A DNA stretch of 64,000 bases from Gemmatimonadaceae bacterium (GCA_025358925.1 JANYHT010000065.1:62001-126000); one strand, 5' to 3'; positions 33,899-43,427 are shown, counted from the first letter of the stretch. Numbers and translations are program-made. Notes: generated by a model from the sequence alone, not told the origin.

Positions 33899-35283
33899 AC
33901 GCGCCGACACCAATCACACCCACGCTGCTTCGACTCTCGCTTGAGGACGCGCGTTTACGACCGCGCGCAAGTAATGCGTACGCGCGATTGCTAGTCGAAG
34001 CACATCGGGCACTGGACGACGGCAACGTACCGCGAGACGAGCGACGTGTTTGGATTGTGCCGGGCCGTATCGAGGTGTTGGGCAAGCACGTTGACTACGC
34101 TGGTGGTCGGTCCCTCTTGTGCGCTGCCGAACGCGGCATTGTGCTGGTGGCGCGTGCACGCGTAGACAGTACGCTCATTGTGCGTGATGCGCGGCGCCGG
34201 GAAGCGCTGTCGTTGCCATTCGGGAAAGTGCCGCAGGGGTCGTTGCCGTGGACGGTCTATCCGCGCACCGTCGTGCGGCGTCTGCTGCATAATTTTGGCG
34301 ACACATTGCTTGGCGCAGACGTCGCAATCGCGAGCAACCTACCGCCAGCGGCCGGTGTGTCGAGTTCGAGTGCGTTGATTGTTGGCCTGACGCTCGCGAT
34401 GGCGTCGCTTTCAGATTTGTCGTCGTTACCGCAGTGGGCTGCGGGAATTCCGGATCGTACCGCACTCGCGGGTTACATCGGCGCCTTGGAAAACGGTGCG
34501 GACTTTGGTGTCCTCGCTGGCGAGCGCGGCGTTGGCACGATGGGTGGAGCGCAGGATCAAACAGCAATTCTCTGTAGCAGCCCGGGACAAGTGGACATGT
34601 TCTCGTGGGCGCCTGTGCAACACGAGCAGTCCGTGCGATGGCCGAGCGACTACATCTTCGCCATTGGTGTGAGCGGTATTATTGCGGCAAAGACTGGTGC
34701 CGCCAAAGAGCGTTACAACCGCGTCGCTCGTACCGCACATCGTATTGTCGCGTCATGGAACGAAACGCACGGCGCGGGCGCGCGTACGCTTGCGGAATCG
34801 TTCGTTCAAGCTGGCGGTGGTGCTCGCGGCGACGAAATTCCGCCACGCTTGTTGGACGCCGCGCAACGTGGCGCGGACGATGAATTCACGGCGGCGCAAC
34901 TCGAAGCACGCCTGCGACAATTTCATGCGGAAGCTTTCGAATTAGTGCACGGTGCTGCTGATGCGCTGGAACGGCGCGACCTCGTGCTGTTTGGAGATTT
35001 GGTCGAACGTTCGCAGCGCGGCGCCGAGCAGGCATTGGACAATCAGATTGCGGAGACTGTGCATTTAGTCGAGTACGCGCGTGAGTTGGGCGCGGTTGCC
35101 TCGAGCTCGTTTGGCGCCGGCTTCGGTGGAAGTGTGTGGGCGATGGTGCGCGCCGATGAAGCAGACCGATTTCTTGGTCAATGGCGCGATCGCTATCTAC
35201 AAATTCATCCCGGCACAACGCATCGCGCGCAGTTTTTTACGTCAGCGCCGGGGGCACCGGCGTTTGAGATGAAGCAAGAATAG
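33895..35283 (+). CDS. GHMP kinase, galactokinase-like
   Basis: 462 residues. Galactokinase signature region VPGRIEVLGKHVDYAGG is present, but the usual GEHTDY reads GKHVDY. ATP-binding motif LPPAAGVSSSSALIVGL and motif 3 GAGFGGSVWAMV are intact. The enzyme should phosphorylate a sugar at C1; galactose, N-acetylgalactosamine or a related sugar is possible given the coupled GH109 gene and nucleotidyltransferases. It is last in the ATGA-coupled operon and converges on an M20 peptidase gene with a gap of 10 nt. Confidence 0.83.
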   Translation: MNAPTPITPTLLRLSLEDARLRPRASNAYARLLVEAHRALDDGNVPRDERRVWIVPGRIEVLGKHVDYAGGRSLLCAAERGIVLVARARVDSTLIVRDARRREALSLPFGKVPQGSLPWTVYPRTVVRRLLHNFGDTLLGADVAIASNLPPAAGVSSSSALIVGLTLAMASLSDLSSLPQWAAGIPDRTALAGYIGALENGADFGVLAGERGVGTMGGAQDQTAILCSSPGQVDMFSWAPVQHEQSVRWPSDYIFAIGVSGIIAAKTGAAKERYNRVARTAHRIVASWNETHGAGARTLAESFVQAGGGARGDEIPPRLLDAAQRGADDEFTAAQLEARLRQFHAEAFELVHGAADALERRDLVLFGDLVERSQRGAEQALDNQIAETVHLVEYARELGAVASSSFGAGFGGSVWAMVRADEADRFLGQWRDRYLQIHPGTTHRAQFFTSAPGAPAFEMKQE

Positions 35284-35293
35284 GGATTATGGA

Positions 35294-36535
35294 TCAGGGC
35301 TGCGACGCAAGCGCCACGACAATCGCCAACGCGCGTGCGATGCCGCGCATTCCATTTGTATTGTCATACCACTCATGCAACGAGTGGGCACCGCCTCCGC
35401 GTCCACCCGCACCAATCGTGATGGCGGGAATGCCTCGTGATAACGGAATGTTTGCGTCGGTCGATGCCGTTGCAGACACTGGTTCGCACGATTGCCATCG
35501 TGTCGCGGATGCAGCCAGCTCGACCAGCGGATGCGTTGATGGGAGGCACCCACCGGGTCGCTCCCCAAGTGTGATAATCTCTGCGCGAAGCGCTGCGTCC
35601 TGTATGATTCGCCCGTGAACAGTCACATTGCGTGACGCGTCGGCGACTACACCGTGCACGATGCGCCGGACCTCGTACGCGGCGTTGGCAAGTGCGAGTG
35701 CGTCGGTGGATCGCATGTCGAGATCGAACCACGCGTCGACCGGAATGGACGTGAGCGATTCACCACCACTCAGGCGGCTGATGGTGACGGCCACCGTCGG
35801 AGTGTGCGCTGCGCCGACTCGCGTAATGGCTTCCATCGCTGTGGCCATTGCATGAATAGGATTCGGTGTGCCGTAGTCGACCCAACTGTGTCCGCCCGCT
35901 CCTGTTATGCGAACGCGTAATCGCAGGGATCCAAGAGCGTAGTGTGCGATTGCGGTGTCGCCAGGGCCATCGAGTACCACGGCCGCGATAGGTTGGGAAA
36001 CTCCTCGTTGCGCACGGTCGTCGAAGAAATGTCGTGTACCGCGCAAATTGCCCTCGCCTTCTTCGCCAACCGTGGCGACAAGTTCGATAGGACGGCGGAG
36101 TAGGTGCAACACGTCTGGCGGTTGCAGCGCATCAGCGAGCGCCAACAACGCGGCCAAACCGCGCCCGTTATCGCCGATGCCGGGGCACTGCACCTGCGAG
36201 CCAACAGTGGTGGCAACAAGTGATGTACGCTCATCGAAGACCGTATCCAAGTGCGCGAGACAGACCACCGCACTCGCGGCGATGGTGGTTACGCGCGGGC
36301 GCAACACAGCGCACACGTTGCCGACGGCGTCGACGGCAACGTTGTGCCACCCACTCGCACGAAGTAAATCGGCGACGAGTTTCCCTCGCGCTCCTTCAGC
36401 GCCGGTCGGTGCCGCGACACCAGCGATGCTGATCTGCTGACGCAACGTACCGGCATCGGACGCTCGCAGTCGTTGCACGGCACCGTTTAGGTCCTGCCAA
36501 CCCGACCAGTCGGTCACCGATCGCGAACGCGTCAC
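35294..36535 (-). CDS. M20-family metallopeptidase
   Basis: 413 residues with the ArgE/DapE/CPG2 fold. Zinc-ligand regions: VCLAHLDTVFDE (His and Asp), GIGDNGRGLAALL (bridging Asp), ATVGEEGEGNLRGTRHFF (catalytic Glu and ligand Glu). The dimerisation domain follows (ITGAGGHSWVDYGTPNPIHA). No signal peptide, so it is cytoplasmic. Likely a di- or tripeptidase or deacylase. It starts at GTG 36535, 6 nt after the stop of ybdD, and is probably in one transcript with it. Confidence 0.87.
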   Translation of the reverse strand: MTRSRSVTDWSGWQDLNGAVQRLRASDAGTLRQQISIAGVAAPTGAEGARGKLVADLLRASGWHNVAVDAVGNVCAVLRPRVTTIAASAVVCLAHLDTVFDERTSLVATTVGSQVQCPGIGDNGRGLAALLALADALQPPDVLHLLRRPIELVATVGEEGEGNLRGTRHFFDDRAQRGVSQPIAAVVLDGPGDTAIAHYALGSLRLRVRITGAGGHSWVDYGTPNPIHAMATAMEAITRVGAAHTPTVAVTISRLSGGESLTSIPVDAWFDLDMRSTDALALANAAYEVRRIVHGVVADASRNVTVHGRIIQDAALRAEIITLGERPGGCLPSTHPLVELAASATRWQSCEPVSATASTDANIPLSRGIPAITIGAGGRGGGAHSLHEWYDNTNGMRGIARALAIVVALASQP

Positions 36536-36541
36536 CGTGTC

Positions 36542-36757
36542 TCAGCAGCAGCGCGAGCCGGGTCTGCTATAGCGATCAACCAATCGCTCCCGTTCGAAAT
36601 CGGCCGCGCTAAGTGGCGTCTGTTCCGGATGCTGCGACGTCATGTGCGTGAGATACGTGTCATAGTCCGGGACACCAATGATACGGCGAAGCACTGCAGC
36701 GCAGCGTTTAAGTACGCTGCCTTCAGTAGTGGCTCGAGACGAAGGTGCTGGCATATC
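36542..36757 (-). CDS. YbdD/YjiX family protein (DUF466)
   Basis: 71 residues. The pattern CAAVLRRIIGVPDYDTYLTH, then HPEQTPLSAADFERERLVDR and the terminal RCC is the hallmark of the small YbdD/YjiX family, which is found with CstA/YjiY pyruvate transporters and is thought to support their function. ATG 36757 gives the usual family length. Here cstA lies 1.35 kb away with an opposite-strand gene between them, whereas the two genes are normally adjacent. M20 peptidase follows 6 nt downstream. Confidence 0.85.
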   Translation of the reverse strand, partial: DMPAPSSRATTEGSVLKRCAAVLRRIIGVPDYDTYLTHMTSQHPEQTPLSAADFERERLVDRYSRPGSRCC

Positions 36758-36876
36758 GTGACGATTTAAACCGGGTGGGTGATGCTGGCGTGACGCGCGA
36801 AGAGATGACGCGTAGGAAATTTGCAGGCGGGCCCACATTTCGGGAGAGGGTGCCCATTACCAGACAACTTCGGTCT

Positions 36877-38043
36877 ATGACCAAAACTGCTTCATCCCCG
36901 CATCTGAAGGTGGTCGCGTGGATGCTGTTGTTGGTCGCGGCGGCCATCACCACTGGCACTGCGGCCACCGTATATGTATCCGGCGATGCCGCACGACGTA
37001 TTGATGTCGCCGCTATCAATCGGGTGCTCAGCATACATGCCGACGGGCGCGATGCAGCACTTGATCGTGCGCATCGACAAATCACCGCCGCTCGATTGCT
37101 CATGGATTCGGCACTCGCACCACTTGGCACCGCCGTTGAGTTGGATTCAAATTCGCTGCGTCGCGTGGTGGCCGTGACGGCGCACGTGACTGCACCCGAC
37201 GCAAACGCCTGGATTGCAGTAGGTGATGCTCCGCAGCTAGGGGATTCGGCCAACCTTGCATTGTTTCGCCGGTGGGCGCGTGCGAAACGCTTGCCAAATT
37301 TCTGGGGCTATCGGACTGGATTTGCTGGAGCGCGAACATCGTACGACGTGCCAATGCGATCAATGCAGGTGCTGAAGCGCTTTATCATCGCGAACGAAGC
37401 GTCGGCCGATTCCGCATTACGGGTTCACGACGTTGCGACGGCGATGATTCGTGCGCGGGAGAACATCGGCGCCGCTCGGCAGCTGGTCGATCAGCCGATC
37501 GTGATTGATATGTTGGTTGGGCGTGTCCTGCTCCAGCGTGGCGCGCACCTCATGAAGCGCGTCGCCGAGGTGGCGCATGACAGCGTTGCGCGTAATATGG
37601 CGATACAGCTCGACACCATCGCGCACACCACGTTCTTGCTTCGTCAAACAGAACATCAACGGACGATCGCCTTCGGCCTCGATGCGAACGACCAACGATT
37701 ACACGCTATTGCCGCCGATCGCGCGCTGCACCCGGCGCTACGACTCGGTGCGTTGGACGGCGAGGTTCGAGGTGCCTGTCTGCGCAGCGACGAAATCCTG
37801 GCCGGACCGTCCGCTGCACGACGTGCGACACTCGAACGCTTGTTGGCCGTCGTTGCTGACATCCCGCGCGCATCGGAACTGGCACCCCTCTACCGTCAAT
37901 CGCTCGAACAATTTGAGGCGCCGCAATCCAGAGGATCTGTCGAACCACAACTCCACGGAACGGACCGGATTGTAGCAAACTTTCAATGGATTATTCCAAC
38001 AGCAGTTCGCAATCGTGTGCGCTGGTGCCGAATGATCGGATAA
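36877..38043 (+). CDS. Single-pass membrane protein of unknown function
   Basis: 388 residues from ATG 36877 (MTKTASSPHLKV). One membrane segment near the N-terminus (WMLLLVAAAITTGTAATVYV), the rest periplasmic and helical, rich in Ala, Arg and Asp. DARRIDVAAINRVLS-like and ARLLMDSALAPLG segments give no known domain. The frame is open further upstream to 36745, but those residues would run into the ybdD start region. It is inserted on the plus strand between cstA and ybdD, which are both minus. No function can be inferred. Confidence 0.6.
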   Translation: MTKTASSPHLKVVAWMLLLVAAAITTGTAATVYVSGDAARRIDVAAINRVLSIHADGRDAALDRAHRQITAARLLMDSALAPLGTAVELDSNSLRRVVAVTAHVTAPDANAWIAVGDAPQLGDSANLALFRRWARAKRLPNFWGYRTGFAGARTSYDVPMRSMQVLKRFIIANEASADSALRVHDVATAMIRARENIGAARQLVDQPIVIDMLVGRVLLQRGAHLMKRVAEVAHDSVARNMAIQLDTIAHTTFLLRQTEHQRTIAFGLDANDQRLHAIAADRALHPALRLGALDGEVRGACLRSDEILAGPSAARRATLERLLAVVADIPRASELAPLYRQSLEQFEAPQSRGSVEPQLHGTDRIVANFQWIIPTAVRNRVRWCRMIG

Positions 38044-38109
38044 CCACGCGACAACGTGTCGCATGGCTATCCGAGTTACCCTACGAAACAGCGGAACGCC
38101 CGCGCGCGG

Positions 38110-40194
38110 CTAGGCCGCCTGATCCAGCATTTTCGTGCGTTGATACGGTACTTCGCTCGACTTCGCAGGTTTGCGACCGCTCGTGACGGCGAGCCATTCG
38201 TTGATCGAGCACGAGAGAATCACCACCACCGAGAGCAAGAAGAACGCCGCCACCATCGCATCGAGTCGATCATTGAAGATCATGCGATGTGCCGCCTCGA
38301 TGCTCTTGATCGATGCTGGTAGCGTGTTCGACGCAATTTGGCTTTCGATCAAGCGCGCATGCGAAAGAAAGCCAAGTTTCGTCTCAGGCGAAAAGATCTT
38401 CGTGAGGCCGGCCGTAAACGTGACGATGGCGAGCCAACAGAGTGGCAGAATGGTTACCCACGCATATCGCGCCTTGCCCATCTTTACGATCACCGTTGTA
38501 CCCACGCACAAGGCGACGGTGGCCAGCAGCTGATTGGAAATACCAAACAACGGCCACAACGAGTTAATGCCGCCGAGGGGATCGGTGACGCCCTGATAGA
38601 GGAAGTATCCCCACATGCTCACGAAGAGCGCGCTCGCAAACACGGCGGCCGGATACGAACTACCACGACCCAACGGCTTCCAGATATTCCCGAGCAAGTC
38701 TTGCAACATGAAGCGGCCCACGCGCGTGCCAGCATCAAGTGTTGTCAGAATAAAAAGCGCTTCAAACATGATCGCGAAGTGGTACCACAGCGACATCATC
38801 GCATCGCCACCCAGCGCCTGCGAAAACAAATGCGCCATACCAACGGCCAAACTTGGCGCGCCACCGGTGCGGGACAGCAACGAGTGTTCACCAACCTGTC
38901 GGGCTAGGTTTTCAAGTTCTGCTGGCGTGACCACAAAGCCCCATTGTGCGATGGCTTGCGCCGCACTGGCCGCCGTCGTTCCAATGGCAGCTGCTGGTGC
39001 GTTGATCGCAAAGTACACGCCCGGTGTGAGCACGCACGCGGCGATGAGCGCCATCGTGGCCACGAGTGATTCCGTCAACATCGCCCCATAGCCAATCAAT
39101 CGCGCATCGCTTTCACGTTTGAGCAATTTTGGCGTGGTGCCCGATGAGATGAGCGCGTGAAATCCAGAGATGGCGCCGCACGCAATCGTCACGAACACAA
39201 ACGGGAAGAGTTTACCTGCAAACACCGGACCTGTACCGTCGACGAAACGTGTGATCGCGGGCATTTCGAGCGGCGGGAGCACGGCGAGAATGCCGACTGC
39301 CAACGCCAGCACGACGCCGATCTTTACGAATGCCGACAAATAATCGCGCGGCGCCAAGAGCAACCACACGGGCAGCACCGACGCAGCGAATCCGTAGATC
39401 ATGATGCACCAACACAACGTCGTACCGCTGAGCGTGAAGGTCGGAGCGAGATCGGGTTGTCCAGCAACCCATTTGCCAGCATAGAGCGCGAACATCAGCA
39501 GCACGAGGCCGATTGCCGTCGCCTCGAGCACACGCCCCGGTCGAACCCAGCGCAAATAAAGTCCCATGAACATCGCGATGGGAATCGTGAGGCCGATCGT
39601 TACGACGCCCCACGGACTATCGCGCAGCGCGTTCACAACAATCAACGCGAGCACCGAGATCAAAATGATCATGATGCCGAGCACAGAGACCAGCGCGGTG
39701 GCGCCGGCCACCGTGCCGATTTCTTCCTTCGCCATTTGTCCGAGTGATTTTCCGTCGCGGCGGATGGACGAACACAAGATCACAAAGTCCTGCACCGCTC
39801 CGCCGAGCACGACACCTACCACGATCCAAATAGCGCCCGGAAGAAATCCGAATTGGGCGGCGAGTGTAGGGCCAACCAGTGGGCCGGGACCGGCGATCGC
39901 GGCAAAGTGATGTCCGAAGACAATCCACTTGTTGGTGGGGACGAAATCGCGTCCATCGTCAAGACGCTCTGCGGGCGTCGCGCGTGTCGCGTCGAGACCG
40001 AAGATGTCAAGGGCGATGAAGCGACTGTAGAAACGATAGGCGATGAGGTAGCAACAGATCGCGGCAGTCAGGATCCAGGCGGCACTGACTTTTTCACCGA
40101 GCGAGAGTGCTACTGCGGCGATGCTTCCGGTGCCAATCAGACCGATGGCAATCCAGGGCAGCGCGCCGACGAGGCGGGATTTGGTGGCAGGCAT
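38110..40194 (-). CDS. cstA: Carbon starvation protein A, pyruvate/peptide transporter
   Basis: 694-residue polytopic inner-membrane protein from ATG 40194. Motifs typical of CstA: LDDGRDFVPTNKWIVFGHHF, then AAIAGPGPLVGPTLAAQFG, GAVQDFVILCSSIRRDGKSL, and FHALISSGTTPKLL. About 16-18 membrane helices are expected. CstA/BtsT members import pyruvate (and were earlier linked to peptides) under carbon limitation. The TTG/GTG starts upstream were not favoured. Its partner ybdD is found downstream but displaced. Confidence 0.93.
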   Translation of the reverse strand: MPATKSRLVGALPWIAIGLIGTGSIAAVALSLGEKVSAAWILTAAICCYLIAYRFYSRFIALDIFGLDATRATPAERLDDGRDFVPTNKWIVFGHHFAAIAGPGPLVGPTLAAQFGFLPGAIWIVVGVVLGGAVQDFVILCSSIRRDGKSLGQMAKEEIGTVAGATALVSVLGIMIILISVLALIVVNALRDSPWGVVTIGLTIPIAMFMGLYLRWVRPGRVLEATAIGLVLLMFALYAGKWVAGQPDLAPTFTLSGTTLCWCIMIYGFAASVLPVWLLLAPRDYLSAFVKIGVVLALAVGILAVLPPLEMPAITRFVDGTGPVFAGKLFPFVFVTIACGAISGFHALISSGTTPKLLKRESDARLIGYGAMLTESLVATMALIAACVLTPGVYFAINAPAAAIGTTAASAAQAIAQWGFVVTPAELENLARQVGEHSLLSRTGGAPSLAVGMAHLFSQALGGDAMMSLWYHFAIMFEALFILTTLDAGTRVGRFMLQDLLGNIWKPLGRGSSYPAAVFASALFVSMWGYFLYQGVTDPLGGINSLWPLFGISNQLLATVALCVGTTVIVKMGKARYAWVTILPLCWLAIVTFTAGLTKIFSPETKLGFLSHARLIESQIASNTLPASIKSIEAAHRMIFNDRLDAMVAAFFLLSVVVILSCSINEWLAVTSGRKPAKSSEVPYQRTKMLDQAA

Positions 40195-40296
40195 GGACCG
40201 TGGATTACATTCGCGCACGACCCTCTGTCAATGCCTGACTGCAGATAGGGACGAACAACGCTTCACTCGGCCGCTTCACTTAACGATCTTTCACTT

Positions 40297-41310
40297 ATGT
40301 CTATACCAGTCACACTCATTCCGGGCGACGGCATTGGTCCATCCATCGCCGACGCCACCGTTCGTATTCTCACTGCAGCAGGTGCCGACATCGCGTGGGA
40401 CCGTCAGGTCGCGGGCATGGCCGGTGTCGCGCGGTGGAACGATCCTATTCCTGATATCACACTTGATTCGATCAAGCGTACGCGCTTGGCGCTGAAAGGA
40501 CCGCTCGAAACGCCGGTTGGCGACGGATTTCGGTCGATAAACGTAGCATTGCGCAAAACGTTCGATCTCTATGCCAACGTTCGGCCAGCCTACACCATCG
40601 TGCCGGGTCGTTTCGATAATGTGGATATCGTGCTGGTGCGTGAAAACACCGAGGGGCTGTACATCGGTGTGGAGCACTACATAAAAATTGGTGATGATCC
40701 ACGCGCTGCTGCGGAGTCGGTCGCCATCATTACGCGTTTGGGTTCGGAACGTATCGTACGATATGCATTTGACTACGCCATTGCGCACAATCGAAAGAAA
40801 GTGACACTGGTACACAAGGCGAATATTCTGAAATTTTCGCAGGGGTTATTTTTGGATGTCGGACGCATGGTCGCGCAGGAATACGCAGGACGTGTGCAGT
40901 TCGAAGAGCGGATCATCGATGCTATGGCGATGCATCTCGTGATGCGTCCTGAATCGTTTGATGTTGTCGTGACAACCAATTTGTTCGGCGACATTTTGTC
41001 CGATGAGATTTCCGGATTGGTAGGTGGACTTGGACTGGCACCAGGCGCAAATATCGGCGCGACGGCAGCCATTTTCGAAGCCGTGCACGGTACCGCACCA
41101 GATATCGCGGGCAAGAATATCGCGAATCCCGGCGCACTGATTCTCGCGGCGTGCATGATGCTTGAACACATCGGGGATCGCGAACGTGCGCAGCGCATTC
41201 GGAGTGCATTTGAAACAACCGTGCGCGACGGATCCGTCGTGCCACGAGACTTGGGTGGCACGGCATCGACAGATCAGTTCACGGATGCCATCATTGCGCG
41301 CCTCGGATGA
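40297..41310 (+). CDS. NAD-type isocitrate/isopropylmalate dehydrogenase family enzyme
   Basis: 337 residues, beta-decarboxylating dehydrogenase. TLIPGDGIGPSI opens the protein. GFRSINVALRKTFDLYANVR is the substrate-phosphate loop typical of NAD-dependent isocitrate dehydrogenases (IDH3-like) rather than LeuB. VRENTEGLYIGVEHYI, HKANILKFSQGLFLD and TTNLFGDILSDEISGLVGGL supply the metal and substrate residues; HGTAPDIAGKNIANP is the coenzyme loop, favouring NAD. Homoisocitrate dehydrogenase is an alternative. Its last codons overlap the next gene's ATG (ATGA). Confidence 0.85.
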   Translation: MSIPVTLIPGDGIGPSIADATVRILTAAGADIAWDRQVAGMAGVARWNDPIPDITLDSIKRTRLALKGPLETPVGDGFRSINVALRKTFDLYANVRPAYTIVPGRFDNVDIVLVRENTEGLYIGVEHYIKIGDDPRAAAESVAIITRLGSERIVRYAFDYAIAHNRKKVTLVHKANILKFSQGLFLDVGRMVAQEYAGRVQFEERIIDAMAMHLVMRPESFDVVVTTNLFGDILSDEISGLVGGLGLAPGANIGATAAIFEAVHGTAPDIAGKNIANPGALILAACMMLEHIGDRERAQRIRSAFETTVRDGSVVPRDLGGTASTDQFTDAIIARLG

Positions 41311-42149
41311 CGAAGGAGTCTGTCCGACTTCTTCACATCTCTGATATCCACTGCGGCGTTCCGTTTGTCCCGCACCATGTCGAAGGCGCGCGCGCATTAG
41401 CGACGTCGATGCGCTTTGATGCGATCGCAATTTCTGGCGATCTGTCACAACGGTCGCGCTCGCACGAGTTTCGTGCGGCGCGAAAAATTCTCGATGGACT
41501 ACGCGAGATCGCGCCGCTGCTCGTTGTTTCGGGCAATCACGATGCGTCGTGGTGGTATGCGCCGTTTGGCGTGGGTTTGCGTTCGCGCGTACATGCGCGC
41601 TGGCGTCGCTATATCCAGCCAGAGCTCGAGCCGACGTTGCACGTGCCTGGCCTCGCATTGATTGGATTGAACTCTGCGCCAGGGGCAATGCCCTGGGCGG
41701 TCACAGCGAACCCGCGTGACTGGAGCGTCAAAGGGGGGCTCACGGCCGCGCAGATCGAATCAGCGCGCGCACGTATCGCACTGACCTCGCCAACGGATCT
41801 GCGGGTGCTGGTGACGCACCACAACGTCGTGCGGGGGCGCTTGTCGAATCGGTGGGGCATGGCGAATCCGGAACGCACATTGGACGCGCTCGCCGGTCTC
41901 CGCGCGGACGTCATTTGTACCGGTCACGATCACGAGGAACGTATCGAACGGGTCGAGCGTGGACCGCATGCGCTGGTGGTGAGCGGCGCAAACACGCTCT
42001 CCAATCGCGTGCGCGGTCATCGCGCGTCGGCGCTCAATGTGATAGACGCCGATGCGACAAGTATTGCGGTCACTGTTTGGACGTACGACACTGACGCGCG
42101 GGCTTTCGCGGTCGGCCAAACGTCGCGATTCTTGAGAGCCTTGCGATAA
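41307..42149 (+). CDS. Calcineurin-like metallophosphoesterase
   Basis: 280 residues. Motifs for the dinuclear metal centre: LLHISDIHCGVPF, ISGDLSQRSRSHE, VVSGNHDASWW, THHN and GHDHEERI. No signal peptide, so it acts in the cytoplasm on phosphodiesters; cAMP or nucleotide substrates are possible but unproven. It starts within the stop of the dehydrogenase gene (ATGA) and ends 62 nt before the promoter and operator of the next operon. Confidence 0.9.
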   Translation: MTKESVRLLHISDIHCGVPFVPHHVEGARALATSMRFDAIAISGDLSQRSRSHEFRAARKILDGLREIAPLLVVSGNHDASWWYAPFGVGLRSRVHARWRRYIQPELEPTLHVPGLALIGLNSAPGAMPWAVTANPRDWSVKGGLTAAQIESARARIALTSPTDLRVLVTHHNVVRGRLSNRWGMANPERTLDALAGLRADVICTGHDHEERIERVERGPHALVVSGANTLSNRVRGHRASALNVIDADATSIAVTVWTYDTDARAFAVGQTSRFLRALR

Positions 42150-42191
42150 ATCGTTCCTGAAGCACAGCGAGTTTTGCCTTTCCGCCAAGTC

Positions 42192-42219
42192 TTGTGCGCC
42201 ATCGTGGACATTGTATCTT
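42192..42219 (+). promoter_or_regulatory. Promoter of the mhq-like operon
   Basis: TTGTGC (42192-42197), 16-nt spacer, TATCTT (42214-42219). The -10 lies inside the inverted repeat at 42211-42234, so a bound repressor would block RNA polymerase. Confidence 0.55.
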
Positions 42220-42234
42220 ACTGCTGAGATACAA
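42211..42234. promoter_or_regulatory. MhqR-like operator (inverted repeat)
   Basis: Perfect 8-bp arms TTGTATCT and AGATACAA separated by 8 nt (TACTGCTG). The core ATCT-N8-AGAT matches the spacing of the operator described for the MarR-type repressor MhqR of Bacillus subtilis, which controls quinone-inducible dioxygenase/esterase genes. The downstream genes are of exactly those families. No MarR gene is in this window. Confidence 0.65.
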
Positions 42235-42263
42235 CGCCTCACTCACAGAGGCAGGAGCATCGC

Positions 42264-43427
42264 ATGACAAACCACAGCAACATCCTCGGTCTACACCACA
42301 TCACCCTCGTGGCCAGCAACGCCCAGCGCACGGTCGATTTTTATTCAACCGTGCTCGGTCTTCGTTTAGTAAAAACGACGGTCAATTTCGACGACCCGGG
42401 CAGCTATCACCTGTACTTTGCCAATGAAACGGGTGCACCGGGCACGGTGGTCACGTTCTTTGAGTGGCCACGGGCATCTCGCGGTCGCACCGGCATTGGT
42501 GGAACACACCATTTCGCTCTGCGGGTCGCCGATCAAGATGCGCTTCTGCGCTGGAAGCGTCGGCTCACAGATTTGGGCGTGCGTGTCATCGGACCCTATG
42601 ATCGCGAGTCGTTCACGTCCATCTACTTTCGCGATCCGGATGGTGTCATTCTCGAGATTGCAACCGACGGCCCGGGCATCGTTCGCGACGAGAGCATCGG
42701 AGAGCTCATTCAAGGCTCTCCATCGATGGCGCTCGTGCGCGGTGCGCGTGATGAAGCGGCAATTGCGGCGCTCACGTGGCCGGAGCCAGTGCCAACGCTT
42801 GATGCCGCCATGTCGCTGACACGCGGCATGCACCATATCACCGCGATGACGGCCAATGTTGAGCGCGTCGATGAATTTCTGCGAGGTGTACTCGGCGTAC
42901 AGCTCGTGAAAAAGACTGAGAACTTCGACGATCCGGGCACGCGTCATTGGGCGTGGGGATCGGCAGACGCACGTCCTGGCACGCTCATCACGTATCTCGA
43001 GAAGAATCCGAAAACACAGCGCCGATCGCATATGGGAACAGGACAGGGACATCATTACGCATTTGCCGTCGCCGATGAGTCGACGCAACTCGAATTTCGC
43101 GAACGGCTTTTGACTGCAGGCATTGGCGTTTCCGACGTGATGGACCGCGTGTACTTCAAGAGTATTTATACGAAAGATCCTGATGGTCATATCGTAGAGT
43201 TGGCAACGATGGGCCCTGGATTTCTCGTGGATGAACCGGTGACGACAACAGGCACAGCGCTTCGGCTGCCACCGTGGCTCGAAACACACCGCGCGGAAAT
43301 TGCAGCGTCGCTGTCGCCGATCAGTCATCCAACGTGGCCGTATGATGGCGGTGGCGCGGCGCGCGGTATTCGGTCGTACGCGTCGCGGGTGTCGGAAACT
43401 GCGCAGGATGCGGAGATGCACGAATGA
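42264..43427 (+). CDS. Ring-cleaving VOC dioxygenase, MhqO/MhqA-like
   Basis: 387 residues with two vicinal-oxygen-chelate modules (residues about 8-150 and 185-330). The first begins LGLHHITLVASNAQRTVDFY and the second RGMHHITAMTANVERVDEFL, with metal-ligand His/Glu in HHITL, GGTHHFALRV and VILEIATDGPG. This is the MhqA/MhqE/MhqO type, linked to breakdown of quinones and catechols. Length is slightly above the common 310-320 because of a C-terminal extension. GAGCATCGC precedes the ATG. The stop overlaps the esterase gene start (ATGA). Confidence 0.88.
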   Translation: MTNHSNILGLHHITLVASNAQRTVDFYSTVLGLRLVKTTVNFDDPGSYHLYFANETGAPGTVVTFFEWPRASRGRTGIGGTHHFALRVADQDALLRWKRRLTDLGVRVIGPYDRESFTSIYFRDPDGVILEIATDGPGIVRDESIGELIQGSPSMALVRGARDEAAIAALTWPEPVPTLDAAMSLTRGMHHITAMTANVERVDEFLRGVLGVQLVKKTENFDDPGTRHWAWGSADARPGTLITYLEKNPKTQRRSHMGTGQGHHYAFAVADESTQLEFRERLLTAGIGVSDVMDRVYFKSIYTKDPDGHIVELATMGPGFLVDEPVTTTGTALRLPPWLETHRAEIAASLSPISHPTWPYDGGGAARGIRSYASRVSETAQDAEMHE

